DNA of 64,000 nt from a virus: the IMG/VR virus record IMGVR_UViG_3300027631_002653, positions 1 through 64,000 of that record, one strand, 5' to 3'. A model generated the notes under the pieces. That model was not told the origin of the DNA, ran no database searches, and worked only from the letters and a program-made list of their open reading frames with translations. Shown here piece after piece: positions 1 to 8,783 of the stretch; within the stretch, counting starts at the first letter, position 1; every line of letters begins with the position of its first letter. The position numbers were made by a program, and so were the translations under genes.

Positions 1-554
1 GGAGATTAGCTAAAAAAGTTGAGCCAAAAATGCGTATCTTCGTTCCTGTAATCGTTCGCGGTGAAGAATCTGAAGGTGTTAAATTATGGCAGTTTGGTAA
101 AGAATTGTACATGGATTTCTTGAACCTTGCTGATAACGAAGACGTTGGAGATTTTACAGATGTATCTATCGGACGCGACATTACTTTAACGACTGTAGGT
201 CCTGAAGTAACTGGTACTAACTACAACAAAACTACAATTATGCCTAAAGTAAAGGAAACACCTTTAGCAGCAAGCAAAGATGAAGTTAATGCGTTGTTAG
301 AAAACCAACCTAACCCAATGGAAGTGTTTAAACGTTATTCGTTTGAAGACATGAAAGCTGCTTTACAAGAGTGGTTAACTCCAGAGGAACCAGAAGAAGG
401 TTCGATCATTGATGATGAAAAAGAAGAAGCAGCACCAATAACAACTGGTAAAGCTTATTCAATCAAAACACCTGCATCTGCTCAAGTAAGTAAAGCAGAT
501 AAGTTTGATGCATTATTCGAAGACGAAGAAGAAATTACAGGTTCACCTTTTTAA
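1..554 (+). CDS. 32: ssDNA-binding protein, gp32-like (5' partial)
   Basis: C-terminal part of a single-stranded DNA-binding protein of the T4 gp32 type, which coats ssDNA during replication and recombination. The frame is open to the left edge (codons from base 3), so the ATG at base 30 is internal and the true start lies outside the window. The visible part has an OB-fold-like beta region (RIFVPVIVRG, then a conserved LWQFGKELY stretch), a linker, and a strongly acidic tail ending DALFEDEEEITGSPF, the kind of tail gp32 uses to contact other replication proteins. It lies directly upstream of uvsX and the helicase, which supports the call. The gp32 zinc-binding region would be upstream and cannot be checked here. 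Confidence 0.8.
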   Translation, partial: RLAKKVEPKMRIFVPVIVRGEESEGVKLWQFGKELYMDFLNLADNEDVGDFTDVSIGRDITLTTVGPEVTGTNYNKTTIMPKVKETPLAASKDEVNALLENQPNPMEVFKRYSFEDMKAALQEWLTPEEPEEGSIIDDEKEEAAPITTGKAYSIKTPASAQVSKADKFDALFEDEEEITGSPF

Positions 555-568
555 ACTAAAAAAACATT

Positions 569-1651
569 ATGGCTAAAACTAAAAAAAGCGAATCGCTGAC
601 GGCTGCTCTATCCTCTGAACTTAGATCAAACTTTGATTTGACTAAGTTTAAAGAGAAAAAAATGCTCAATTCAAATGTAAAATTTAAAGACCAAAGATGG
701 ATCCCTCTTAGTCCGGCATTTCAGGACGTAACATCCGTACCAGGTATTCCTATGGGCCATATTGTTCTACTTCGAGGTCATAGTGACACAGGTAAAACAA
801 CTGCAATGATTGAAGCAGCAGTGTCTGCTCAAAAAATGAAAGTTCTACCTGTGTTCATTATTACCGAAATGAAATGGAATTGGGAGCATGCTACTATGAT
901 GGGTTTGCAAGTAAACGAAATTGTAGATGAAACAACAGGCGAAGTCCTGAATTATGAAGGTAATTTTATCTATGTTGACCGTGAAACCTTGCACACTATT
1001 GAAGATGTAGCTGCTTTTATTCTTGATTTATTAGATGAACAGAAAAAAGGTAATTTACCTTACGATTTATTGTTCCTATGGGACTCAATCGGTTCGGTAC
1101 CTTGTGAATTATCAGTTCGTTCAAATAAAAACAATAATGAATGGAATGCAGGTGCAATGAGTACACAATTTGGTAACAATGTTAATCAAAAAATGACACT
1201 GTCACGTAAAGAGTCTTCACCCTACACTAATACATTAGTATGTGTTAATAAAGTTTGGACAGCAAAAGCAGAAGTACCTATGGGTCAACCAAAGTTGATG
1301 AATAAAGGTGGATTTGCTATGTGGTTTGATGCTACGTTTGTAGTAACATTTGGTAATATTTCAAATGCTGGTACATCTAAAATCAAAGCGATTAAAGATG
1401 GTAAGCAAGTTGAATTTGCTAAACGAACAAATCTCCAAATTGATAAAAACCACATTAATGGTGTTCAGTCAAGAGGTAAAATTATTATGACACCTCATGG
1501 ATTCATTACCGATAACGATAAGGAACTTAAAACCTATAAAGATGCACACGCCTCTGAATGGATGAAAATTCTTGGTGGTATGGATTTTGATATCTTTGAA
1601 GAAAATGATTCATTTGAATCAGAAAATATCTTCACACAGGAACCAGATTAA
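569..1651 (+). CDS. uvsX: UvsX/RecA-like recombinase
   Basis: RecA-family strand-exchange ATPase (360 aa, near T4 UvsX length). It forms filaments on ssDNA with gp32 and drives recombination-dependent replication and repair. The Walker A motif GHSDTGKTT is near residues 70-78, and a Walker B-like LLFLWDSIGS is near residues 167-176. The substitution of S/D for the usual bacterial P-loop residues is typical of phage UvsX. An acidic C-terminal tail (FDIFEENDSFESENIF) resembles that of other UvsX proteins. It starts 14 bases after the ssDNA-binding protein gene and is followed 1 base later by the RNase H gene, so the three are probably co-transcribed. Confidence 0.9.
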   Translation: MAKTKKSESLTAALSSELRSNFDLTKFKEKKMLNSNVKFKDQRWIPLSPAFQDVTSVPGIPMGHIVLLRGHSDTGKTTAMIEAAVSAQKMKVLPVFIITEMKWNWEHATMMGLQVNEIVDETTGEVLNYEGNFIYVDRETLHTIEDVAAFILDLLDEQKKGNLPYDLLFLWDSIGSVPCELSVRSNKNNNEWNAGAMSTQFGNNVNQKMTLSRKESSPYTNTLVCVNKVWTAKAEVPMGQPKLMNKGGFAMWFDATFVVTFGNISNAGTSKIKAIKDGKQVEFAKRTNLQIDKNHINGVQSRGKIIMTPHGFITDNDKELKTYKDAHASEWMKILGGMDFDIFEENDSFESENIFTQEPD

Positions 1652-1652
1652 T

Positions 1653-2690
1653 ATGAAGAAAAACGAATTATTTAAACTTCTTGACAGTGTAGTTGAGGAG
1701 AATGACACCGTATCCTCTAAAAAGTATGACCGAGTACTTTTAATAGATGGTTTAAATCTATTTTTTAGGAATTTTGCAATGATGAATATTGTAAATTCTC
1801 AAGGAGCGCATGTCGGAGGTTTAGGTGGTTTTATGCGTTCATTAGGATCTTTAATTAATCAAATCCAACCAACATCAGTTTTTGTAGTATTCGACGGAAT
1901 TGGTTCTTCCACTAACAGGAAGAACCTTCTCCCCGAGTATAAATCAGGTCGTAATTTGACCCGAATTACAAACTGGGAAGTATTTGAAGATTTAGAAGAC
2001 GAAGATGATGCTAAAATTAATCAAATCGTTCGTATTGCTCATTACCTAAAATGTTTACCTGTTAGGACTGTCGCAATTGACAAAGCTGAAGCAGACGATA
2101 TTATAGCGTATTATAGCGATATTCTTCCAAAGGCGCATGGTTCCAAGGTCTTTATTGTTTCATCGGATAAAGACTTTATACAACTGGTAAATGACGACGT
2201 TATTGTATATCGTCCAATCGAAAAAGAATACTATACTAAAGATACAGTTAAAGAAAAATTTGGTGTTCTAGCAGATAATTTTATTTTATACAAAATACTA
2301 CTTGGTGATAACTCAGATAAAGTAGCAGGTGTAAAAGGATTAGGTGAAAAAGGTTTATTAAAGAAATTCCCTGAATTAGCTATTGAAGTTTTAACATTAG
2401 ATGATATCTTTAGAATTGCAGAAGAAAAACATAAGGAACATGTTGTTTATGCTCGAGTTGCTTTTGAAAGAGAGCGATTAGAACAAAACTACAGAATTAT
2501 GAATCTTAAAAAACCATTATTAGATGATGGTGATAAAGAGTTTTTAACTGCTTTTGCAGAGTCTGATAACTTAGCTTTGAATAGCGAAGCTTTCTTACGA
2601 TTTTACCACGATGATGGATTAGGGCACTTGATTAAAAATGTAGAATTTTGGATTAAAGATACCTTTAAAGTACTAAACAGTTTTAAATAA
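1653..2690 (+). CDS. rnh: 5'-3' exonuclease / RNase H (FEN-1 family)
   Basis: Flap endonuclease-type 5' nuclease (345 aa) like T4 RNase H, which removes RNA primers from lagging-strand fragments. The acidic metal-binding residues are visible in order: LLIDGLNLFFR, VFVVFDG, AEADDIIAYY and SSDKDFIQL. They are followed by the helix-hairpin-helix DNA-binding motif GDNSDKVAGVKGLGEKG. The ATG at 1653 directly follows the uvsX stop codon and gives a conserved N-terminus; a longer in-frame start at 1572 would overlap uvsX by 80 bases and is less likely. It is the usual neighbour of replication genes in T4-like phages. Confidence 0.88.
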   Translation: MKKNELFKLLDSVVEENDTVSSKKYDRVLLIDGLNLFFRNFAMMNIVNSQGAHVGGLGGFMRSLGSLINQIQPTSVFVVFDGIGSSTNRKNLLPEYKSGRNLTRITNWEVFEDLEDEDDAKINQIVRIAHYLKCLPVRTVAIDKAEADDIIAYYSDILPKAHGSKVFIVSSDKDFIQLVNDDVIVYRPIEKEYYTKDTVKEKFGVLADNFILYKILLGDNSDKVAGVKGLGEKGLLKKFPELAIEVLTLDDIFRIAEEKHKEHVVYARVAFERERLEQNYRIMNLKKPLLDDGDKEFLTAFAESDNLALNSEAFLRFYHDDGLGHLIKNVEFWIKDTFKVLNSFK

Positions 2691-2701
2691 ATAAGTTATA
2701 T

Positions 2702-4078
2702 ATGACATTAACCTCCTTGAATTCCTACGGAACAGGATTCCAAATTAAAGTATTATCTTCGCTTTTAACTCATAAAGAGTTTCTACTTAATATACATGAT
2801 GCACTGAGTGAAGAATATTTTGATAATAACGCCCACAAATGGATTATTAAAGAAATTTTAAAATATTACTCAAAATATCACACAACACCTACAATGGATG
2901 TGTTGAAAGTAGAGTTAAAGAAAATTGACAACGAAGTATTACAAATTTCAATTAAAGAACAATTACGTGAAGCATATAAATCTTCAGATGAAGATCTTAA
3001 ATATGTTGAAGAAGAATTTTCTAATTTTTGTAAAAACCAACAACTTAAAAGGGCATTATTAACTAGCGTAGATTTTTTAAATGCAGGAGATTATGATTCA
3101 ATTCGTTCATTAATTGATAACGCATTAAAATCGGGTCAAGACAAAAATGTAGGTCATGAATACAATAAAGAAGTTGAATCTCGTTATAGAGAAGATCATA
3201 GAATTGTAGTACCTTGTCCTTGGGAACCATTTAATCAATTACTTCAAGGTGGTTTAGGTAATGGTGATTTTGGATTAATATTTGGTAATCCTGGAGGTGG
3301 TAAATCTTGGATATTAGTTGCTTTAGGTGGTTATGCAGTTAAAATGGGTTACAATGTATTACATTATACCTTAGAATTAGGTGAAGATTATGTAGGTCGT
3401 CGTTATGATTCATTTTTTACAAATATTCCAGTAAATAGAATTACCGAACAAAAATACAGATCTAAAGTAGAAGAAGTTATTTTAGAATTACAAGGACAAT
3501 TGATTATTAAAGAATATTCTCCTGGAAAAGCATCAATGTCTACCATTGAATCACATATTAAAAAATGTATAGATCAAGATTTCAAACCAGATTTGATTAT
3601 TATTGATTATGTAGATCTTCTTCGCTCAAAAAGAACAAATCGTGAGCGTAAGGATGAAATAGATGATATTTATATTAGCACTAAAGCACTTGCTAGAGAA
3701 TTACAATTACCAGTTTGGTCTGTATCTCAAGTAAATCGCGCAGGTGCAAAAGATGATATTATTGAAGGTGATAAAGCCGCAGGATCATATGATAAAATGA
3801 TGGTCACTGATGTTGCTATATCCTTATCAAGAAAACGTCAGGATAAAGTAAACGGAACAGGTAGATTTCACATTATGAAAAATAGATATGGTATGGATGG
3901 GATGAGTTTTAATGTGAAAGCAGATACATCTACGGGTCACTTTGAAGTTTCTGAACGTATGGAGAATGATGAAGATGAAGGAACTACTTCAACAAGTACT
4001 TCACAACCTACTTTTAGTACAATTGATTCTATGGATAAAAAAGATCTTAGAAACAAATTTTTTGCCCTTAACTCTTAA
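2702..4078 (+). CDS. 41: DnaB-like replicative helicase (gp41-like)
   Basis: Hexameric replicative DNA helicase (458 aa). An N-terminal alpha-helical DnaB-N-like region (residues about 1-120) precedes the RecA-fold motor. Walker A is FGNPGGGKSW near residue 196, the strand-plus-Asp Walker B is DLIIIDYVDLLRS near residue 300, and a downstream VWSVSQVNRAG segment matches helicase motif H3 of the DnaB family. The C-terminus is Ser/Thr-rich (TTSTSTSQPTFST), probably a flexible tail. It unwinds the fork ahead of the family B polymerase encoded at 17460. No separate primase gene was recognised in the window. Confidence 0.9.
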   Translation: MTLTSLNSYGTGFQIKVLSSLLTHKEFLLNIHDALSEEYFDNNAHKWIIKEILKYYSKYHTTPTMDVLKVELKKIDNEVLQISIKEQLREAYKSSDEDLKYVEEEFSNFCKNQQLKRALLTSVDFLNAGDYDSIRSLIDNALKSGQDKNVGHEYNKEVESRYREDHRIVVPCPWEPFNQLLQGGLGNGDFGLIFGNPGGGKSWILVALGGYAVKMGYNVLHYTLELGEDYVGRRYDSFFTNIPVNRITEQKYRSKVEEVILELQGQLIIKEYSPGKASMSTIESHIKKCIDQDFKPDLIIIDYVDLLRSKRTNRERKDEIDDIYISTKALARELQLPVWSVSQVNRAGAKDDIIEGDKAAGSYDKMMVTDVAISLSRKRQDKVNGTGRFHIMKNRYGMDGMSFNVKADTSTGHFEVSERMENDEDEGTTSTSTSQPTFSTIDSMDKKDLRNKFFALNS

Positions 4079-4087
4079 TAAAAAATT

Positions 4088-5071
4088 ATGAAAAGTAGTA
4101 TTATAAAACCTAGGTTAGTGTATAAACCTTTTGAGTATCCTGAAGCCTATGATTTTTGGCTTAAACAACAACAAGCACATTGGTTACACACTGAAGTGCC
4201 TATGATGAGTGATTTGAATGATTGGAAATCAAATCTAAATGAAACGGAAAAAAATATTATTGGCTCGATTTTAAAAGGTTTTGCTCAAACAGAAACTATT
4301 GTAAATGACTATTGGACTCAATTAGTTACAAAATGGTTCCGTAAACCGGAAGTTATTATGATGGCTACAACATTTGGTGCATTTGAAACAATCCATGCTG
4401 AAGCTTATTCATTATTAAACGAAACACTTGGCCTTGAAAACTTTGATGAATTCTTAGAAGATGAAGCAACAATGGCTAAAATTCAAACATTAATGGATGT
4501 AAGAGATCATCATGTTGATGAAAATAATCTTCACGAAATTGCAAAATCATTAGCTATATTCTCAGCATTTACAGAAGGTGTTAATTTGTTCTCTTCATTT
4601 GCAGTATTGTTAAGCTTTAAAATGCGTAATAAACTTAAAGGTGTTGGTCAAATCGTTGAATGGTCTATTAGAGACGAATCACTACACTCAGAAGCTGGAT
4701 GTTGGTTATTTAGAACATTATTACAGGAAAATCCAAAGTTAAAAACACAAGAACTTGAAGCTGCTATTAATGAAGCTGCTTTATTATCTCTTAAACTTGA
4801 GCTTGATTTTATTAAGAAAATTTATGAACTTGGTGACTTAGAAGGTTGTTCACAATATGATTTAGAAAACTTTATTAAAAATAGAGTTAATACCAAATTA
4901 GGTGATTTAGGTTATAAATCAATCATTTCAAATATTGATATGACAGCCGTAGAAAGAATGAAATGGTTTGATCATTTATCAGCCGGTAAACAACACACAG
5001 ATTTCTTTGCTAATAGAGTAACTAATTACTCTAAAGGACACATGAATTGGGATGAATCAGATATTTTTTAA
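4088..5071 (+). CDS. nrdB: Ribonucleotide reductase class I, beta subunit
   Basis: Small radical-generating subunit of class I RNR (327 aa), which makes deoxynucleotides with NrdA. The di-metal ligands are visible: Glu in FAQTETIV, ETIH in AFETIHAEAYS, Glu in FTEGVNLF, and DESLHSEAG. A Tyr lies four residues after the ligand His (IHAEAY), so the usual tyrosyl radical site appears intact. The order nrdB then nrdA reverses the common bacterial nrdA-nrdB order. A 9-base gap to nrdA indicates one transcript. It probably serves DNA synthesis during infection. Confidence 0.92.
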   Translation: MKSSIIKPRLVYKPFEYPEAYDFWLKQQQAHWLHTEVPMMSDLNDWKSNLNETEKNIIGSILKGFAQTETIVNDYWTQLVTKWFRKPEVIMMATTFGAFETIHAEAYSLLNETLGLENFDEFLEDEATMAKIQTLMDVRDHHVDENNLHEIAKSLAIFSAFTEGVNLFSSFAVLLSFKMRNKLKGVGQIVEWSIRDESLHSEAGCWLFRTLLQENPKLKTQELEAAINEAALLSLKLELDFIKKIYELGDLEGCSQYDLENFIKNRVNTKLGDLGYKSIISNIDMTAVERMKWFDHLSAGKQHTDFFANRVTNYSKGHMNWDESDIF

Positions 5072-5080
5072 AAATAAACA

Positions 5081-6793
5081 ATGGACAATAATTTAGTAGC
5101 AGATTACACACAATGGGAACGTGGTAAAGATTATCCTGAATTTTTTGATGAAGTAGCTTTATCAACAATATCAAAAGGATATTTAATACCAGGAGAAACT
5201 CCTAAAAAAGCATATAGAAGGGTCGCTCATGCTGTTGCAACGAGATTAAATCGACCTGACTTAGAAAATAAATTTTTTAAATATATTTGGAATGGATGGA
5301 TTGGACTTGCAAGCCCAGTACTCTCAAATACGGGGACAGACAGAGGATTACCGATTAGTTGCTTTGGCATCGATACTCCGGATTCAGTCAGAGGTATTGG
5401 CCTTACAAACGCAGAACTTATGCGCCTCACCTCGTATGGTGGAGGCGTTGGAATCTCCCTCTCAAGAATTAGAGGTCGAGGATCAAACATTACTGGAAAT
5501 GGTAAGTCAGAAGGAGTAGTTCCTTGGGCTAAAATTTATGACTCAACTATTATTGCAACTAATCAAGGTTCAGTACGTAGAGGTGCAGCTTCAGTAAACT
5601 TAGATATTAACCATGTTGATATTAAAGAATTTTTACAAATTCGCAGACCTAAAGGTGATCCTAATAGACAATGTCTAAACTTACACCAATGTGTAGTTGT
5701 AGATGATGCGTTTATGAAGCGATTGAATGATAGGGATAGCGAAGCCATGTCGTTATGGATGGAAATACTTAAATCACGTGTGGAAACGGGTGAACCATAT
5801 GTTATGTTTAAGGATAACGTCAATAAAGATAATCCTTTAGCATATAGAATGAATAACTTAGATGTTTCTATGACTAATATCTGTACTGAAATCACTTTAC
5901 ATACAGACGAGGAACATTCATTTATTTGTTGTTTAAGTTCATTAAATTTAGCTAAATATGATGAATGGAAAAACACAGATGTAATTGAAACTGCAGTTTA
6001 TTTCTTAGATGGTGTAATGGAAGAATTTATCGTTAAAACAAACGGTAAAGATTCAATGATTCGTTCTCATAGACATGCTAAAAAAGGTCGTGCATTAGGT
6101 TTAGGTGTAATGGGGTGGCATACGTTCTTACAACAAAAGAATCTACCATTTAATTCAATAGCTTCAACAGCATGGACACATACTATTTTTAGTGATATTA
6201 AAATGAAAGCTGAAGCAGCATCACGTCAATTAGCAGCTGAATATGGTGAACCATTTTGGTGTAAAGGTACAGGTATGAGAAATACACACTTGTTAGCTAT
6301 TGCCCCTACAGTATCAAATTCACGTTTAAATAACTGTTCAGCAGGTATTGAACCTCAACCAGCCAACGTTTATGTATTTAATGGTGCTAAAGGAACATTT
6401 ATTGTTAAAAATCCTGAATTGGAAACATTACTTAATAATAAAAATAAAAATTCAAATAAAGTTTGGGATCAAATTTTAGCAGATAATGGTTCAGTTGCTA
6501 ACTTACCTAGTGATGTATTGAGTGAAGATGAAAAAGAAGTATTCTTAACATTCCCAGAAATTAATCAGTTAGGTTTAGTACAACAAGCAGCAATTCGCCA
6601 ACGTTATATTGATCAAACTCAATCCTTGAACTTAGCATTTGATCCAACTGATTCACCAAAATGGATTAATCAGGTACATATAGAAGCTCATAAATTAGGA
6701 ATTAAAACACTATATTATCTCCGTACAGACTCAGTAATTAAAGGTGATTTAGGATCTAGAACATCTGAAGATTGCCAAGCCTGTGATGGATAA
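5081..6793 (+). CDS. nrdA: Ribonucleotide reductase class I, alpha subunit
   Basis: Catalytic subunit of class I RNR (570 aa). Substrate-site residues are present: the first redox Cys in GLPISCFGIDT, the Asn-Cys-Glu active triad in TNICTEITL, the second redox Cys in FICCLSSLNL, and the radical-transfer Tyr pair in LYYLRTD. The C-terminal dithiol DCQACDG is the segment re-reduced by thioredoxin, and two thioredoxin-like genes lie at 11906 and 15420. It is much shorter than E. coli NrdA (761 aa) and starts without a recognisable ATP-cone, so dATP feedback control may be absent. That absence is inferred from length and N-terminal sequence. Confidence 0.93.
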   Translation: MDNNLVADYTQWERGKDYPEFFDEVALSTISKGYLIPGETPKKAYRRVAHAVATRLNRPDLENKFFKYIWNGWIGLASPVLSNTGTDRGLPISCFGIDTPDSVRGIGLTNAELMRLTSYGGGVGISLSRIRGRGSNITGNGKSEGVVPWAKIYDSTIIATNQGSVRRGAASVNLDINHVDIKEFLQIRRPKGDPNRQCLNLHQCVVVDDAFMKRLNDRDSEAMSLWMEILKSRVETGEPYVMFKDNVNKDNPLAYRMNNLDVSMTNICTEITLHTDEEHSFICCLSSLNLAKYDEWKNTDVIETAVYFLDGVMEEFIVKTNGKDSMIRSHRHAKKGRALGLGVMGWHTFLQQKNLPFNSIASTAWTHTIFSDIKMKAEAASRQLAAEYGEPFWCKGTGMRNTHLLAIAPTVSNSRLNNCSAGIEPQPANVYVFNGAKGTFIVKNPELETLLNNKNKNSNKVWDQILADNGSVANLPSDVLSEDEKEVFLTFPEINQLGLVQQAAIRQRYIDQTQSLNLAFDPTDSPKWINQVHIEAHKLGIKTLYYLRTDSVIKGDLGSRTSEDCQACDG

Positions 6794-6805
6794 AAATTAA
6801 AAATT

Positions 6806-7954
6806 ATGGAAAAAATTAAAGAACGAATATTCCCTTTAATAATAGCACTTTCCGCATTATCAGTTTCTGCTTCGGCCGCTTTCTATTCAGTTAGTGGCCT
6901 TAGTAAACTGTTTGCTGGTGCAAGTTTAGAGGTGATTATTATGGCTTCTTCACTTGAGGTAGCTAAATTAGTAATAGCATCTTTATTATACCAATATTGG
7001 GATAAATTAAATAATACATTAAAAGTTTATCTTACAATAGCTTGTACTGTATTAATTTTAATTACATCGATGGGTATTTATGGTTTCCTATCATCAGCAT
7101 ATCAAGAAACAGCAAACAAAGATGGTTTTGTAACCCAACAAGTTACTGCTTTAGAAACTAAAAAAAGTTTATACGAGCAAAATAGAGATAATATATTAAA
7201 AGAAAAACAATCTCTAGCTGAATTAAAAGGTACATTATCAAAAGGATCTACAACTCAATATACTGATAAAAAAGGTAATTTAGTAATTAGATCAAATAAT
7301 GCAACTATTAGAAATATTGAAGTAGCTAATAAATCAGATGAAAAATTATCTACTAAATTAGATGTAGTAAATGATTCTATTTTTAGTTTAGAAAATAAAA
7401 TCCTTGAAGTTAAAACTAAGGGTGATGCTGCTAGTGAATTAGGTCCACTTAAATATCTTTCAGAATTAACCGGTGTTGAAATGAATCGAATTATTAACTG
7501 GTTATTATTGATAATCATCTTTGTATTTGATCCATTAGCTATTGCTTTGGTAATCGCTGCTAACTTTGCTTTTACTCAATTACGTAAGATACCTAAACAT
7601 GATGAATTAACTGAGGAAGATAAAGAATGGTTAGAGGCTAATTTAGTTGAAGACGAAGAATCTAAACAAACAGGTACTCCATTAATGGTAGATCTTAAAA
7701 CAGGTAAATTTTACTACGAGGAACCAGAAGAAAATATATATGGTGAAGATAAAAATTTTCCACTTGATGAAACTGATAATAATAAAACTCTAAATAAACA
7801 TACAGAATCAATAGAAAATATGAGAAAAATTGTTGAATCATATGATAATCTACAAAACATTGCAGATTTTACTCAATATAATTATGCTAAAGATTCGTTA
7901 ATAAACGATATTGATAAACATAAAAAAGACGACGATACTATAACGTATTTTTAA
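6806..7954 (+). CDS. Membrane protein with coiled coil, function unknown
   Basis: 382 aa, not recognised as a named family. About three hydrophobic segments fill residues 8-100 (for example LIIALSALSVSASAAFYSV and TIACTVLILITSMGIYGF). A long Lys/Glu-rich coiled-coil region spans roughly residues 105-205, followed by a strong membrane segment (INWLLLIIIFVFDPLAIALV) around 220-245 and an acidic, Asn-rich soluble tail. The gene closes the leftmost replication/RNR block and is followed by a bidirectional terminator. Proteins of this shape occur in marine T4-like phages as coil-containing membrane proteins; a role at the host inner membrane is inference only. Confidence 0.75.
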   Translation: MEKIKERIFPLIIALSALSVSASAAFYSVSGLSKLFAGASLEVIIMASSLEVAKLVIASLLYQYWDKLNNTLKVYLTIACTVLILITSMGIYGFLSSAYQETANKDGFVTQQVTALETKKSLYEQNRDNILKEKQSLAELKGTLSKGSTTQYTDKKGNLVIRSNNATIRNIEVANKSDEKLSTKLDVVNDSIFSLENKILEVKTKGDAASELGPLKYLSELTGVEMNRIINWLLLIIIFVFDPLAIALVIAANFAFTQLRKIPKHDELTEEDKEWLEANLVEDEESKQTGTPLMVDLKTGKFYYEEPEENIYGEDKNFPLDETDNNKTLNKHTESIENMRKIVESYDNLQNIADFTQYNYAKDSLINDIDKHKKDDDTITYF

Positions 7955-7959
7955 AAAAA

Positions 7960-7981
7960 AAGAGCGTTTAATAGCGCTCTT
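7960..7981. terminator. Bidirectional intrinsic terminator
   Basis: A 7-bp stem AAGAGCG/CGCTCTT with an 8-base loop lies between the convergent genes at 6806-7954 (+) and 7968-8183 (-). An A-run precedes it (7953-7961) and T-rich sequence follows, so it can act in both directions. The minus-strand stop codon (7968-7970) falls in the loop. Confidence 0.8.
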
Positions 7982-8183
7982 CTTTATTTTGTATTGATAT
8001 AGCTATAATTCTATTATATTCATCTAATGTTAATCTAGTTTTAGTAACTATTATAACATGGTCTTCATAAATTAGTGCTTGTCTAGTTGTTTTAGGAGTT
8101 TTACTTATTTTGTGTGATACAAAATTAGTTGAAGAACAAGCAGTTATAACTAATACAACCCCAATTAATAATATTTTTTTCAT
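7968..8183 (-). CDS. Small lipoprotein, the only minus-strand gene
   Basis: 71 aa. The N-terminus has a short basic region, a hydrophobic core (ILLIGVVLVITA) and a lipobox ending in Cys16 followed by Ser-Ser (VITACSS), so lipoprotein export is likely. The mature part is about 55 residues, mixed charge, with no recognised domain. It is transcribed against every other gene in the window and shares a bidirectional terminator with its convergent neighbour. No promoter of the TTTGG-N18-TATATT class was found upstream on its strand; a weak TATTTATACACG lies near 8206-8225. Possible roles are superinfection exclusion or an outer-membrane spanin; both are inference from lipoprotein type and isolated orientation. 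Confidence 0.7.
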   Translation of the reverse strand: MKKILLIGVVLVITACSSTNFVSHKISKTPKTTRQALIYEDHVIIVTKTRLTLDEYNRIIAISIQNKEERY

Positions 8184-8230
8184 TTTTGTTTTGGTTTTAG
8201 GGTTAAACTAATATTACGTGTATAAATATT

Positions 8231-8252
8231 AGTCATTTTAAAGTCATTTTAA
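8231..8252. repeat. Tandem 11-bp direct repeat, possible operator
   Basis: Two head-to-tail copies of AGTCATTTTAA (8231-8241 and 8242-8252) lie between the divergent starts at 8183 (-) and 8334 (+). One helical-turn spacing in a divergent intergenic region suggests a protein binding site; this is inference. Confidence 0.5.
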
Positions 8253-8278
8253 ATTTATAAAAGACGTCATATTAAAAA

Positions 8279-8313
8279 TTTGGCTTCTGCAAAAATTGTT
8301 CGTATATTACACG
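8279..8313 (+). promoter_or_regulatory. Promoter, TTTGGC-N18-TATATT
   Basis: TTTGGC at 8279-8284, an 18-nt spacer ending GTTCG, and TATATT at 8303-8308. It is followed by the AAATAAAGGTTATG start context of the gene at 8334. One of 16 copies with identical spacing. Confidence 0.88.
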
Positions 8314-8333
8314 CATAATAAGAAATAAAGGTT

Positions 8334-8528
8334 ATGGAAACAAAAATAAGTTTAGTAATTCAAAGTATGTTAAATGATGCTATGATTGAAGTTAATCATC
8401 CAATGTTAATGGAAGAAGCTCAAGAACGTTTACGTTTTGTAAAGTATTTAATTCACTACTACCCAAACACTAATAAAAAAATTAATGTTGATGTAGTTTA
8501 CAACCAATGGAGAATAAATTTAACTTAA
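8334..8528 (+). CDS. Small hypothetical protein
   Basis: 64 aa, probably mainly helical (MNDAMIEV..EEAQERLRFVKYL region) with a short basic C-terminus. Unrecognised. It is the first gene after promoter 8279-8313, with the AAAGGTTATG start context used by many early-type genes here, so it is probably an early host-interaction protein (inference from promoter class and size). Confidence 0.7.
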   Translation: METKISLVIQSMLNDAMIEVNHPMLMEEAQERLRFVKYLIHYYPNTNKKINVDVVYNQWRINLT

Positions 8529-8529
8529 A

Positions 8530-8563
8530 TTTGGAGAATTAAAAAACATTTATTATATTCAAA
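8530..8563 (+). promoter_or_regulatory. Promoter, TTTGGA-N18-TATATT variant
   Basis: TTTGGA 8530-8535, exactly 18 nt, TATATT 8554-8559, then CAAA. It lacks the usual TTCG before TATATT but keeps the spacing and lies directly between genes 8334-8528 and 8577-8783. Confidence 0.7.
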
Positions 8564-8576
8564 TAAAAATAAAATT

Positions 8577-8783
8577 ATGACACGAGAAGAATTCGAAAAC
8601 AAGCACCTTGATTTAGTTAATGATTTAATTCATTTAAATAATGAAATTGGAGAAACATGGGCATACCACCCAGAAAACTCAAATCGTATTGATCCAATTC
8701 ACTACCATGCTATTTTGGTAGAAAAAGCAAATCAATTAGAAGCAAAAATTGATGCCCTTGTAAAACAATATGGCTCAATATAG
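8577..8783 (+). CDS. Small hypothetical protein
   Basis: 68 aa, acidic at the N-terminus and helical throughout (HLNNEIGETW; ILVEKANQLEAKIDALV). Unrecognised. It sits behind promoter 8530-8563 and overlaps the next gene by 14 bases, which suggests translational coupling. Confidence 0.7.
   Translation: MTREEFENKHLDLVNDLIHLNNEIGETWAYHPENSNRIDPIHYHAILVEKANQLEAKIDALVKQYGSI

Noticed and set aside
5563-5976. Open frame of 137 aa on the minus strand inside nrdA
   Set aside because: It is antisense to the strongly conserved nrdA active-site region, and long antisense frames are expected from the coding bias of a conserved gene. No promoter or start context supports it.
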